From the NCBI GenBank assembly GCA_023261915.1, contig JALRFT010000090.1, positions 1 to 18,008 on the forward strand: a stretch of 18,008 nt of DNA, in the 5' to 3' direction. This DNA is from Acidimicrobiales bacterium (GTDB lineage Bacteria; Actinomycetota; Acidimicrobiia; Acidimicrobiales; Acidimicrobilacustridaceae). The notes under the pieces were generated by a model that did not search any database, was not told the origin of the DNA, and worked only from the letters and a program-made list of their open reading frames with translations. A program made the position numbers and the translations under genes. Positions 1-6,762 of the stretch are shown here, one piece after another; position 1 is the stretch's first letter; each line of letters opens with the position of its first letter.

Positions 1-3000
1 GCGGGCGGTGAACCACAGCGAGGTGTCCCTAGGGTCGGCGGGGGCCAGGCGCACGCCGGGCCCTTTGCCGTCGGACGGACCGAGCGACATCCAGCGGATA
101 CCGCCGCGGGTGCCGTGGTGCTGAGGCACGAGGTACGGAACGTAGGTGTCCTCCACTGGCATGGAGAAACGTCCGATGACGGACGAAGCGCAACGATCGG
201 GGTAGTTCTCCTCCGGTCCGAGACCGAACCACGACAATCGACCGAATCCGGCAGGCACCTCGAGGGACACTCCCACTCGGGGAATATCGTTGAGCGTCGG
301 AGGAAGCCGGACCGCCTCATCAAAGGTCACCACGCCGTCCGCCCCGAGGGTGACCGTCGTCGTGTGTCGAAGCGTCACCTCATGGGCGACATCCAGTTGT
401 CGGACGAGTCGCACCGACGCCGTTGAGTCGTCCGGAGTCCGAACCCCCGTCACACTCACCCCGACGCGGGTGGGGTCGGCCAGACCGGCGTCCACCCATC
501 GTTTGAGCGGTCGGGCAAACTGATCGAGGAACCACGGATCGTCGAGCGACAATGCCAGCTTCAGCCCGTCGTTATCGATACCCGCCCGGAACAGTTCGAG
601 TCGAGGACCCCGGGTGACGATCTCGGAATCACCGGAACGAATCGAGGTGACTGCTGCCGATGCGGTATCGACCTCGACCACCAGTGTGCCTTCAGGACGG
701 TCGGCCTCAAGACGGAACTGTCCGTCGTGACGCTGCGCCAGGAGTCGGGTGCCAGCTTCGGACGGCACCTTGGGGGTCGCAGGTCGACGCTGGCGACCGT
801 CACCGCGCTGTTTGAAGTTTCCGATCGCAAACTGGTCCCAACCCACGCGGTGGCCACGGGGAGCCCACGCGGTCGCCGACCGGGTGGACCACAGGACACT
901 CAGGTGCAACTCGGCACCGTCTGCAGGCTGGGAAGAACGCGGCCAACGATGGGTCCCCGAGGCGGCGCGCAGCAGGGCGCGCAGGTCGTCGGGCAGCGTC
1001 ACAGCGACGGAGTGTTGGGGTCCAACAGCGGGCACGACCATCGGCCCGGAGGCCACCGTGACCCCATCGGCCTGCAACTGCCAGATAGCCGTCAACCATG
1101 AGGTGTCGGTGAACCACTGGCGGTTGCGGACATTGAGCCGCGTCCGGCCGGAACCGCCTGATGTCTCGAGCGAACACACCACTGGCCGACACAACCACGC
1201 CCATTCGGCGAGGCCGGGGTGGGGGGTGAGGTCGGGTCCGACGAGACCGTCGGCGAGGAAACTGGCGTCGTTAGGTGAGTCACCGAATTGTCCGCCGTAG
1301 GCGTAGCGCCATCGTCCGTCACCAAGATCCTGACGAAGGCCGTGGTCTTTCCACTCCCAGATGAATCCTCCCTGCACTCCGTCACAGGTCTCAAAGACCT
1401 CGACGTACTCGTCAAGGCCCCCGTTGGAGTTGCCTTGGGCGTGGGAGAACTCACACATGATGAGTGGGCGGCGGAGGTCGGCTCGACGTTCTGACCACGC
1501 CCTGATCTCATCGACCGGGATGTACATGGGGCCGATGATGTCGGTGGCGGGAGCCGCCGCGTTGATGTCTTCCATGGTCGCCCCCTCGTAGTGGAGGGGA
1601 CGGGACGGATCAACGGTGCGTACCCACGCCGCCGCGGCGTCGTGCACGGCGCCGTAGCCACTCTCGTTGCCCAGCGACCACACGATCACACTCGGGTGGT
1701 TACGGTCCCGCAGCACCATGCGGGCCACCCGTTCGACGATGGCCGAGGTGTACCGCTCGTCGTGGCACAGACTCAGGTTCCAGGCATGACTCTCGACATT
1801 GGCCTCGTCCACGACATAGAGGCCCAACTCGTCGCAGAGGTCGTAGAACCGGTGGTCATTGGGGTAGTGCGAACACCGGACGGCGTTCATGTTGGCCGCC
1901 TTCATGGCCACGAGGTCGGCCCGCATGTCCTCTACCGTGACCGCCGAGCCCCGATCGGGGTGGTGGTCGTGACGGTTGACACCACGGATCGCTACCGGAG
2001 CACCGTTGATGAGCAAGGCCCGATCCCGGACCTCCACGGAGCGGAAACCAACCCGCTGCGCCACAACCGAACGCACCGTGCCCGCCGGATCATGAAGGCG
2101 GACGAGTACCCGGTAGAGGTGGGGTTGTTCGGCGGACCACGGGAGTACGGCGTCGAGCGAACCAGCTGGCGCCACGAGGACTACCTCGTGGCCGCGGAAG
2201 ATGTAGGGGTGTCGGGCCGACGGCACGCGAGCCCCCGTCGGCGCAGGAGTATCGAGTGTGGTGATGCGCCGTCCGCCCAGCGTCTCGAGTTGAGCGGAGA
2301 CCGACCATCCCTTCTCTGGCTCGAGGTCGCCGAAACCGACGGTGGTACGAACCCACAACATCCCGCCACGGTGGGCGCCGTCGCCCGACCAGCCGACCAT
2401 GGTGTGCACGTCCGCGAGGTGCACGGGGTCGGTGGCCGCCAGGTACACGCTGCGGTGCAAGCCGGCCATCCACCAGTGGTCCTGGTCCTCAATATGACTG
2501 GCGTCAGACCACTTGACCACGACGAGAGCGAGCGTCAGTTGCCGACCAGGCTTGACGTGGCCGGTGATATCGAACTCGCTCGGCAGTCGTGAGTCCTTGG
2601 CCATGCCGATGCACCGACCGTCGAGATAGACGAACACGACCGACTCGGCGCCCCCGACAGTGAGCACCACTCGCTGACCAGCCCATGACGCCGGGACCTC
2701 CACCCTGCGTCGATAGACCCCGGTCGGGTTGTCGGCAGGCACGAGTGGTGGTGCCTCATCGAAGGGCATCCGGATGTTGGTGTAGATCGGAACGTCCCAC
2801 GGACGACCTTGCTGGGTGCCCTGCAACGGCCAGTTTCCCGGAACGCTGAGACGACACCATCCGTCGACGCCATCCCCGGCCGGTCGCCTACCCCCCTCGG
2901 CCACCGCATCGGCAGGCACGGCATCGGGACGTGGAAAGAGACGGAACTCCCAATCCCCGTCGAGCGACACAAGATTGGTGCAGCCGGTGGCGTCGGCAGT

Positions 3001-3165
3001 CAGTTCGGCCGTGGGGTCAGCCGTTCGGGCGCAGACATCGTCAGGAAAGGTGAGCAGAGGCGCCCGCATGGGCAGTCGGCCCACCGATGACACCTCCGGG
3101 GACATCCACAGCGGCCGTCCGGCGGCGAAGAGTCCCGGAAGCGGGCCGTCGAACGAACCGCTCAC
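1..3165 (-). CDS. lacZ: Beta-galactosidase, GH2 family (3' end beyond window)
   Basis: Hydrolyses terminal beta-galactosides such as lactose. There is no signal peptide, so it should be cytoplasmic. 1055 codons are visible in one open frame; E. coli LacZ has 1023, and only a short C-terminal piece should be missing. Visible motifs in order: N-terminal sugar-binding motif EDQDHWWMAG (about residues 225-235), GVNRHDHHP near 393 (usually HEHHP), NAVRCSHYPN, acid/base Glu501 in SLGNESG, nucleophile Glu572 in IMCEFSHAQGNS, GGFIWEW, FGDSPND, and the C-terminal small-chain motif GLGPEENYPDR followed by YVPYLVPQ. The GTG start is preferred because it keeps the conserved N-terminal LWMSPEVSSVGRLPMRAP segment and overlaps the lysA stop (GTGA), with a GGTGG-like sequence upstream. 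It is probably co-translated with lysA. Family assignment is firm; galactose specificity is inferred from LacZ-like motifs. Confidence 0.93.
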   Translation of the reverse strand, partial: MSGSFDGPLPGLFAAGRPLWMSPEVSSVGRLPMRAPLLTFPDDVCARTADPTAELTADATGCTNLVSLDGDWEFRLFPRPDAVPADAVAEGGRRPAGDGVDGWCRLSVPGNWPLQGTQQGRPWDVPIYTNIRMPFDEAPPLVPADNPTGVYRRRVEVPASWAGQRVVLTVGGAESVVFVYLDGRCIGMAKDSRLPSEFDITGHVKPGRQLTLALVVVKWSDASHIEDQDHWWMAGLHRSVYLAATDPVHLADVHTMVGWSGDGAHRGGMLWVRTTVGFGDLEPEKGWSVSAQLETLGGRRITTLDTPAPTGARVPSARHPYIFRGHEVVLVAPAGSLDAVLPWSAEQPHLYRVLVRLHDPAGTVRSVVAQRVGFRSVEVRDRALLINGAPVAIRGVNRHDHHPDRGSAVTVEDMRADLVAMKAANMNAVRCSHYPNDHRFYDLCDELGLYVVDEANVESHAWNLSLCHDERYTSAIVERVARMVLRDRNHPSVIVWSLGNESGYGAVHDAAAAWVRTVDPSRPLHYEGATMEDINAAAPATDIIGPMYIPVDEIRAWSERRADLRRPLIMCEFSHAQGNSNGGLDEYVEVFETCDGVQGGFIWEWKDHGLRQDLGDGRWRYAYGGQFGDSPNDASFLADGLVGPDLTPHPGLAEWAWLCRPVVCSLETSGGSGRTRLNVRNRQWFTDTSWLTAIWQLQADGVTVASGPMVVPAVGPQHSVAVTLPDDLRALLRAASGTHRWPRSSQPADGAELHLSVLWSTRSATAWAPRGHRVGWDQFAIGNFKQRGDGRQRRPATPKVPSEAGTRLLAQRHDGQFRLEADRPEGTLVVEVDTASAAVTSIRSGDSEIVTRGPRLELFRAGIDNDGLKLALSLDDPWFLDQFARPLKRWVDAGLADPTRVGVSVTGVRTPDDSTASVRLVRQLDVAHEVTLRHTTTVTLGADGVVTFDEAVRLPPTLNDIPRVGVSLEVPAGFGRLSWFGLGPEENYPDRCASSVIGRFSMPVEDTYVPYLVPQHHGTRGGIRWMSLGPSDGKGPGVRLAPADPRDTSLWFTAR

Positions 3166-4484
3166 GAGCCGCCACCGACACCGAGATCGGTGGCGAGCAG
3201 GTCGGACATCGTCTCGCGTCGTACCACGAGCCTGGCGTCCCCACCGGACGCGAACACGACGGGAGGCCGGGGCACACGGTTGTAGTTAGACCCCATCGAC
3301 CAGCCGTAGGCACCGGTAACCGGGGTCACGAGGATGTCGCCGAGCGCGGTGTCGGTTGGAACGTTGGCGTCACGAATGATGAGGTCGCCAGTCTCACAGT
3401 GCTTACCCACGACGGTCACCACCCGCTCACGAGGGGCCCCGACGGCTCGGGCGAGAAAGGCCTCGTAGCCACTGCCGTAGAGCACAGGCCGCGGATTGTC
3501 GCTCATGCCGCCGTCGACCGACAGGTAGGTACGGATACCGGCGAGGTCCTTGATGGTGCCGACCTCGTACAGCGTGACCGCAGAGGAGGCCACGATGGCC
3601 CGACCCGGCTCGGCGGTCACCCAGGCCCGGATGCCGGCATCGGCACATGCCGATCGGATCACATCACCCCACTCGGTAATGGTTGGCGCCGACTCCCCCG
3701 CCACATAGGGCACACCGAGACCACCACCTACGGACAGCTCGGGCAGGTCGAACCGGTGGAAGAACGGGGCGACGACCTCGATCGCCATGCCGAAGAATCG
3801 GGCGTCAAAGACCTGCGACCCGATGTGGAGATGCAGCCCGACGAGCTCGAGATCAGCGTGTTCGCCAATGGCGTCGATGACCCGGTCGGCGTCGCCCGAG
3901 GCCACGCCGAAACCGAACTTCGTATCGTCCTGACCAGTGCGGACGAACTCGTGGGTGTGGGCTTCCACGCCCGGGGTAATGCGGACATAGAGCTCCGGAG
4001 TGTCGACGGCTTCTCCCGCCGCGACGAGTGCACTGATGCGCTCAAGTTCGTCGAAGGAATCGACGACGATGCGGCCGACACCGTCGTTGAGGGCCACACG
4101 CAACTCGGCGGTCGACTTGTTATTGCCGTGGAGCACCAGCCGGTCGGCGGCCACACCGGCAGCACGGGCAACGGCGTACTCACCGCCGGTTGAGACGTCG
4201 AGATTCATCCCTTCCTCGACGGCGAGTCGTGCCATAGCGGTGCAGAGAAACGCCTTGGTGGCGTAGTTGACACCGGGACCGAAGGCCGCCACCGCCTCCG
4301 CACAGCGCGCCCGCAGATGCGCCTCGTCGTAAACGAAGAGTGGAGTCCCGAACTCGGCCGCGAGCTCGAGCAGGTCACATCCACCAATCACCAGTTGCCC
4401 GGCATCTCCTGCCGTCGCCGTATCGGGCAGCAGAGCCATCGGGATCGGCGCTGAGGGGTCAGGAGTTGGAGAGGCGGCGGACAC
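3162..4484 (-). CDS. lysA: Diaminopimelate decarboxylase
   Basis: Catalyses the last step of lysine synthesis, meso-diaminopimelate to L-lysine plus CO2, using PLP in the cytoplasm. The 440 residues match the usual family length. PLP-binding Lys77 lies in NYATKAFLC. Other hallmarks are LDVSTGGE, LHGNNKS, GLHLHIGSQ, the glycine-rich SVGGGLGVPY, EPGRAIV, and VGKHCETGD, which supplies the second-subunit active-site Cys. YGSGYEAF and SNYNRVPRPP follow near the C terminus. I chose the GTG start at 4484 because a TACGCT -10 box lies 9 nt upstream, as for a leaderless mRNA. An in-frame ATG at 4439 (residue 16) is the alternative. In mycobacteria and corynebacteria lysA sits with argS and homoserine-pathway genes. 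Here the downstream partner is lacZ, and a tRNA-Arg lies divergently upstream. Confidence 0.96.
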   Translation of the reverse strand: MSAASPTPDPSAPIPMALLPDTATAGDAGQLVIGGCDLLELAAEFGTPLFVYDEAHLRARCAEAVAAFGPGVNYATKAFLCTAMARLAVEEGMNLDVSTGGEYAVARAAGVAADRLVLHGNNKSTAELRVALNDGVGRIVVDSFDELERISALVAAGEAVDTPELYVRITPGVEAHTHEFVRTGQDDTKFGFGVASGDADRVIDAIGEHADLELVGLHLHIGSQVFDARFFGMAIEVVAPFFHRFDLPELSVGGGLGVPYVAGESAPTITEWGDVIRSACADAGIRAWVTAEPGRAIVASSAVTLYEVGTIKDLAGIRTYLSVDGGMSDNPRPVLYGSGYEAFLARAVGAPRERVVTVVGKHCETGDLIIRDANVPTDTALGDILVTPVTGAYGWSMGSNYNRVPRPPVVFASGGDARLVVRRETMSDLLATDLGVGGGS

Positions 4485-4493
4485 AGGAACCCG

Positions 4494-4499
4494 AGCGTA
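4494..4499 (-). promoter_or_regulatory. Predicted lysA -10 element (leaderless)
   Basis: TACGCT read on the minus strand, 9 nt before the GTG of lysA, matches the actinobacterial TANNNT -10 box placed so that transcription would start at or next to the start codon. No clear -35 hexamer is seen. Inferred from spacing only. Confidence 0.5.
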
Positions 4500-4510
4500 T
4501 TACCTCCGCC

Positions 4511-4547
4511 TGCCGACCTTCGTCGGTGTTGGCGATAGGCTGCCGAC
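4511..4547. repeat. Direct repeat TGCCGAC x2 with small hairpin
   Basis: TGCCGAC occurs at 4511-4517 and again at 4541-4547, exactly 30 bp apart (about three helical turns). The first copy is part of a perfect 5-bp inverted repeat, CCGAC-CTTC-GTCGG (4513-4526). Both copies lie between lysA and the tRNA gene, around the expected -35 region of lysA. They could be a regulator site, but a 7-mer repeat can also occur by chance. Confidence 0.3.
4536..4541 (+). promoter_or_regulatory. Predicted -10 element for tRNA-Arg
   Basis: TAGGCT fits TANNNT and lies 37 nt upstream of the mature tRNA 5' end. Transcription would start near 4548, putting the 24-bp palindrome at 4551-4574 in the precursor leader. 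No convincing -35 box is visible. Tentative. Confidence 0.35.
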
Positions 4548-4550
4548 TCT

Positions 4551-4574
4551 GACAACACCAGATCTGGCGTTGTC
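4551..4574. promoter_or_regulatory. 24-bp near-perfect palindrome upstream of tRNA-Arg
   Basis: The arms GACAACACCAGA and TCTGGCGTTGTC are reverse complements at 11 of 12 positions and are centred on AGATCT with no spacer. A zero-loop, two-fold symmetric site of this length is typical of a DNA operator for a dimeric repressor. As RNA it could also fold in the pre-tRNA leader. It ends 4 bp before the tRNA and lies 67 bp from the lysA start, so it could control either. I recognise no named regulator consensus. Confidence 0.6.
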
Positions 4575-4578
4575 CGCT

Positions 4579-4653
4579 GCCCTCGTAGCTCAGGGGATAG
4601 AGCATCGGCCTCCGGAGCCGTGTGCGCAGGTTCGAATCCTGCCGAGGGCGCCA
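4579..4653 (+). tRNA. tRNA-Arg (anticodon CCG)
   Basis: The cloverleaf can be drawn by hand. Acceptor GCCCTCG (4579-4585) pairs with CGAGGGC (4643-4649). The D arm is GCTC/GAGC, and the anticodon stem TCGGC/GCCGT has one T-T mismatch at its top. Anticodon CCG is at 4612-4614. The T arm is GCAGG-TTCGAAT-CCTGC (4626-4642). G4650 is the discriminator and CCA is encoded at 4651-4653. It decodes CGG arginine codons, which are common in this G+C-rich DNA. Confidence 0.95.
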
Positions 4654-4671
4654 ATTCTCAGGGCCACCGCT

Positions 4672-4699
4672 GTGACCCCTCCCGGCCGGGAACCGTCAC
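4672..4699 (+). terminator. Possible tRNA-Arg terminator hairpin
   Basis: GTGAC (4672-4676) pairs with GTCAC (4695-4699) around an inner palindrome TCCCGGCCGGGA (4680-4691), with mismatches between the two stems and no T-run. It lies 19 bp after the encoded CCA. Position and G+C-rich pairing suggest a terminator; the missing T tract makes this weak. Confidence 0.3.
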
Positions 4700-4748
4700 C
4701 CGCTCGACAATGCTCGGCTTGGCCCGGCCAGCATGGTCGAATGTCTTA

Positions 4749-5297
4749 ATGGAACAGCTCTGGTTCTTCGTCGGTGTCCTCACCGCCATCGCCCTTGATT
4801 CACCGCTTCGCTACGTCGCCAGGTCACTGAAGTCTCGAAACGCGGTCAAGCCCAATCTGACGGTGTTTGTCTGGCAGCTGTTCCTCATCGTGCTGCTCAT
4901 CGAGTTCTGGGTGGCCTCGATCTCGCTCTCGAACACGGCGATGGGTCTCGGCCAGTTCCTCCTGTTCCTCCTGCTCCCCTTCGGTGCCATGGTGCTGTCG
5001 AGCCTGTCGAGTCCCACAGTGGAACCGGGAAGCGACCAGTACGCCGAGTTCGTCGCCGAGAAGCTGCCGTTCTTCCTGATCCTCGCCGCCCTCCCGACGA
5101 TCAGTGTGTTGCGCGAGATCTTCGCTGGAGAATCAATTCCCTTCGATGCTGACCTCGTCTTCCGGATACTCGTTTTCGTCGGCGCCCTGATCGGCATCGT
5201 CCTCCGCTCACCCCAACTCCTAGCCACTCATGCGGTCGCCATGCTGGTGCTGATGACCACATACCTCTTTGCTGTCTACGGGTCGGTGCCGGTCTAG
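4749..5297 (+). CDS. Hypothetical polytopic membrane protein
   Basis: The 182-residue protein has five or six hydrophobic segments: about residues 4-17, 39-60, 70-90, 107-123, 135-155 and 162-180. The intervening loops are short, with a basic one near 22-34 (RYVARSLKSRNAVK) and an acidic one near 94-105. I see no catalytic motif and recognise no family; a small integral-membrane protein of unknown role is all that can be said. The ATG at 4749 is chosen because translation from it begins directly with a hydrophobic helix. An in-frame ATG at 4710 would add 13 residues. A longer version reading through the tRNA is implausible. No TANNNT box at leaderless spacing and no clear Shine-Dalgarno are seen. 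GACAAT at 4705-4710 is a weak -10 candidate. Confidence 0.75.
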   Translation: MEQLWFFVGVLTAIALDSPLRYVARSLKSRNAVKPNLTVFVWQLFLIVLLIEFWVASISLSNTAMGLGQFLLFLLLPFGAMVLSSLSSPTVEPGSDQYAEFVAEKLPFFLILAALPTISVLREIFAGESIPFDADLVFRILVFVGALIGIVLRSPQLLATHAVAMLVLMTTYLFAVYGSVPV

Positions 5298-5312
5298 AGG
5301 CCGGGCGGGCCT
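5298..5312 (+). terminator. Small hairpin after the membrane-protein gene
   Basis: AGGCC (5298-5302), loop GGGCG, GGCCT (5308-5312) is a perfect 5-bp stem starting at the base after the TAG stop. There is no T-run, and its last base is the first T of the ppnP -10 box. It could be a weak terminator or a chance G+C-rich stem. Confidence 0.25.
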
Positions 5313-5317
5313 AGGGT
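5312..5317 (+). promoter_or_regulatory. Predicted ppnP -10 element (leaderless)
   Basis: TAGGGT is followed by exactly 7 nt and then the ATG of ppnP. That is the spacing expected when transcription starts at the A of ATG. No Shine-Dalgarno sequence is present, in line with a leaderless mRNA. Confidence 0.55.
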
Positions 5318-5324
5318 CTGACGC

Positions 5325-5612
5325 ATGGCATCGATATCCCACAACACCTACTTCGACGGTGGCGTCCAGAGCCTTGGTTTCGAACGAGGTGGAGATCGCT
5401 CCACCGTCGGTGTGATCAACCCCGGGACGTACCAGTTCGACACCGGCGCACCCGAGCGCATGACCGTCGTGTCGGGCGAACTCGAAGCCCTGCTCCCCGG
5501 CGAGACCCACTGGCAATCCTTCCCGCAAGGCGCGGTGTTCGAGATTCCCGGCTCCAGTGCCTTCGAGGTTCGCGCCGAGGCCCCATCGGCTTACCTCTGT
5601 GAGTTCCTCTGA
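5325..5612 (+). CDS. ppnP: Pyrimidine/purine nucleoside phosphorylase PpnP
   Basis: Small cupin-fold enzyme (formerly DUF1255/YaiE) that phosphorolyses nucleosides such as adenosine, guanosine, inosine, uridine and thymidine to free base and ribose 1-phosphate in the cytoplasm. The 95 residues match the family length. Family-specific blocks are visible: NTYFDGGVQSLGF at the N terminus, STVGVINPGTYQF, ERMTVVSGELEALLPG, GAVFEIPGSSAFEV, and a SAYLCEFL C terminus (compare TSYLCRYL in E. coli). The start follows a leaderless-type -10 box. It stands as a probable single-gene unit between a membrane-protein gene and an esterase gene, with no functional link evident from the context. Confidence 0.93.
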   Translation: MASISHNTYFDGGVQSLGFERGGDRSTVGVINPGTYQFDTGAPERMTVVSGELEALLPGETHWQSFPQGAVFEIPGSSAFEVRAEAPSAYLCEFL

Positions 5613-5683
5613 CGAGGACGGCCGCCGAAATAGTTCCGTGAACCGCAGTCCCTGGCGCCACAACTCCGGCACCGATCGTCGTC

Positions 5684-5689
5684 TACCGT
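5684..5689 (+). promoter_or_regulatory. Predicted -10 element for the esterase gene
   Basis: TACCGT lies 8 nt before the ATG at 5698, the leaderless arrangement seen for several other genes here. The 85-bp gap after ppnP shows no strong hairpin. Confidence 0.5.
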
Positions 5690-5697
5690 GACGCTCC

Positions 5698-6753
5698 ATG
5701 GAACGACAGCACCTCACCCGTGTCGCACTCGTGCTTCTCGCCACCGTCACCTTGGCAGCGGCGTGCAGTTCATCGGATGAATCCGCTGTTCCAGCACCGG
5801 CCGCCGAGTCCGTTGATGTGGCGTCATTGCCCGCCGTGCCGTCAGCCGGTTGCGCCAAGGCGGCAACAACCCCGGTCACCGAGGAACGCCGCGAGGTCGC
5901 CGTGTCCGACCCGGAGACTGGCGCCAACCGCTGGTACCTGCTGACCACCCCACCGTCGGCCGACGCCGCCGACCCCGTGCCGCTGGTACTCGACTTCCAC
6001 GGTCTGTCCGAGGGAGCGACCGTGCACGCCGTCCACTCGGCACTGAGCGCCTTCGCAGTCGAGAATGGTTTTGCCGTGGCCTTCCCCAATGGCACGGGCA
6101 CACCCATCCGCTGGAACGCCTTGCCGACCGATGGACCCAATCTCGAAGCCGAGGCCGATCTCGCCTACGTCGATGCCGTCCTTGACCAGATCGAAGCCTC
6201 CGAGTGCATCGACACCTCTCGGGTGTACGCCACTGGACTCTCCAACGGTGCCGGCATGACCTCGCTCCTAGCGTGCGTTCGCGCCGACCGGTTTGCCGCC
6301 GCCGCTCCAGTCGCCGGCCTCCGCTCCCCCAACGAGTGTGCGGCGGAGACCACGACCCCCGTGCTCGCCTTCCACGGCACCGTCGATCCGATCCTCTATT
6401 ACAACGGCGGTATTGGTGATCTTGCCGGGCTTCTGGCCGGCAGTGGATCGCTCGCCGCTCCCGAAGCGGTCATCGATGGAGAGGGCTACCCCGCTGCAGC
6501 ACGGGCCTGGGCGTCCCACAACGGGTGCGCGCCGGAACCGACCAAGGAGCGCATCGGCGCCGACGTCGAACACTGGACCTTCGACTGTCCTGACGGCAAC
6601 GACGTCGAGTTCTACATCGTGGTGGGGGGCGGTCACACATGGCCCGGCAGCGCGTTCTCAAAGCAGATCGCTGCAATTGCTGGACCGACGTCCGACACGG
6701 TCTCCGCCAATGAGGTGATGTGGGAATTCTTCAAACAACACCGCCTCAGTTGA
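5698..6753 (+). CDS. Secreted lipoprotein esterase, PHB depolymerase/CE1-like
   Basis: A 351-residue alpha/beta-hydrolase, probably exported and lipid-anchored. Residues 1-23 form a signal peptide with a lipobox-like TLAAAC (Cys23, with Ala rather than Leu at -3). A low-complexity Ser/Pro/Ala linker follows. The catalytic domain shows the oxyanion motif LDFHGLSEG (98-106), nucleophile Ser182 in GLSNGAGM, Asp231 in HGTVDPILYYNG and His314 in GGGHTWPG. This is the layout of the poly(3-hydroxybutyrate) depolymerase/feruloyl-esterase (LpqC-like) family. The substrate cannot be told from the sequence; short-chain polyesters or esterified plant phenolics are typical. Paired cysteines such as C204, C215, C278 and C298 may form disulfides outside the cell. 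It converges on the LCP gene with only 9 bp between stops. Confidence 0.88.
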   Translation: MERQHLTRVALVLLATVTLAAACSSSDESAVPAPAAESVDVASLPAVPSAGCAKAATTPVTEERREVAVSDPETGANRWYLLTTPPSADAADPVPLVLDFHGLSEGATVHAVHSALSAFAVENGFAVAFPNGTGTPIRWNALPTDGPNLEAEADLAYVDAVLDQIEASECIDTSRVYATGLSNGAGMTSLLACVRADRFAAAAPVAGLRSPNECAAETTTPVLAFHGTVDPILYYNGGIGDLAGLLAGSGSLAAPEAVIDGEGYPAAARAWASHNGCAPEPTKERIGADVEHWTFDCPDGNDVEFYIVVGGGHTWPGSAFSKQIAAIAGPTSDTVSANEVMWEFFKQHRLS

Positions 6754-6762
6754 GCAACTGAC

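Noticed and set aside
1591..2592. 333-residue plus-strand open frame
   Set aside because: It is antisense to lacZ, whose frame carries full GH2 motifs. The product has biased His/Val/Arg composition, no family motif and no promoter; long antisense frames are common in G+C-rich genes.
1..3165. Apparent fragmentation of lacZ into several short minus-strand frames
   Set aside because: Translating in the frame of GTG 3165 gives one uninterrupted reading to base 1 with all motifs in register; there is no frameshift. The short frames are in other registers.
3087..4193. 368-residue plus-strand open frame
   Set aside because: Antisense shadow of lysA (and the start of lacZ). No recognisable domain, while the opposite strand encodes a complete DAP decarboxylase.
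4620..4748. Upstream extension of the membrane-protein gene through the tRNA
   Set aside because: The start would lie inside tRNA-Arg and the added residues are not protein-like; ATG 4749 (or 4710) is preferred.
5220..6140. 306-residue minus-strand open frame
   Set aside because: It lies across ppnP and the 5' part of the esterase, both of which have strong family motifs and promoter-like boxes on the plus strand.
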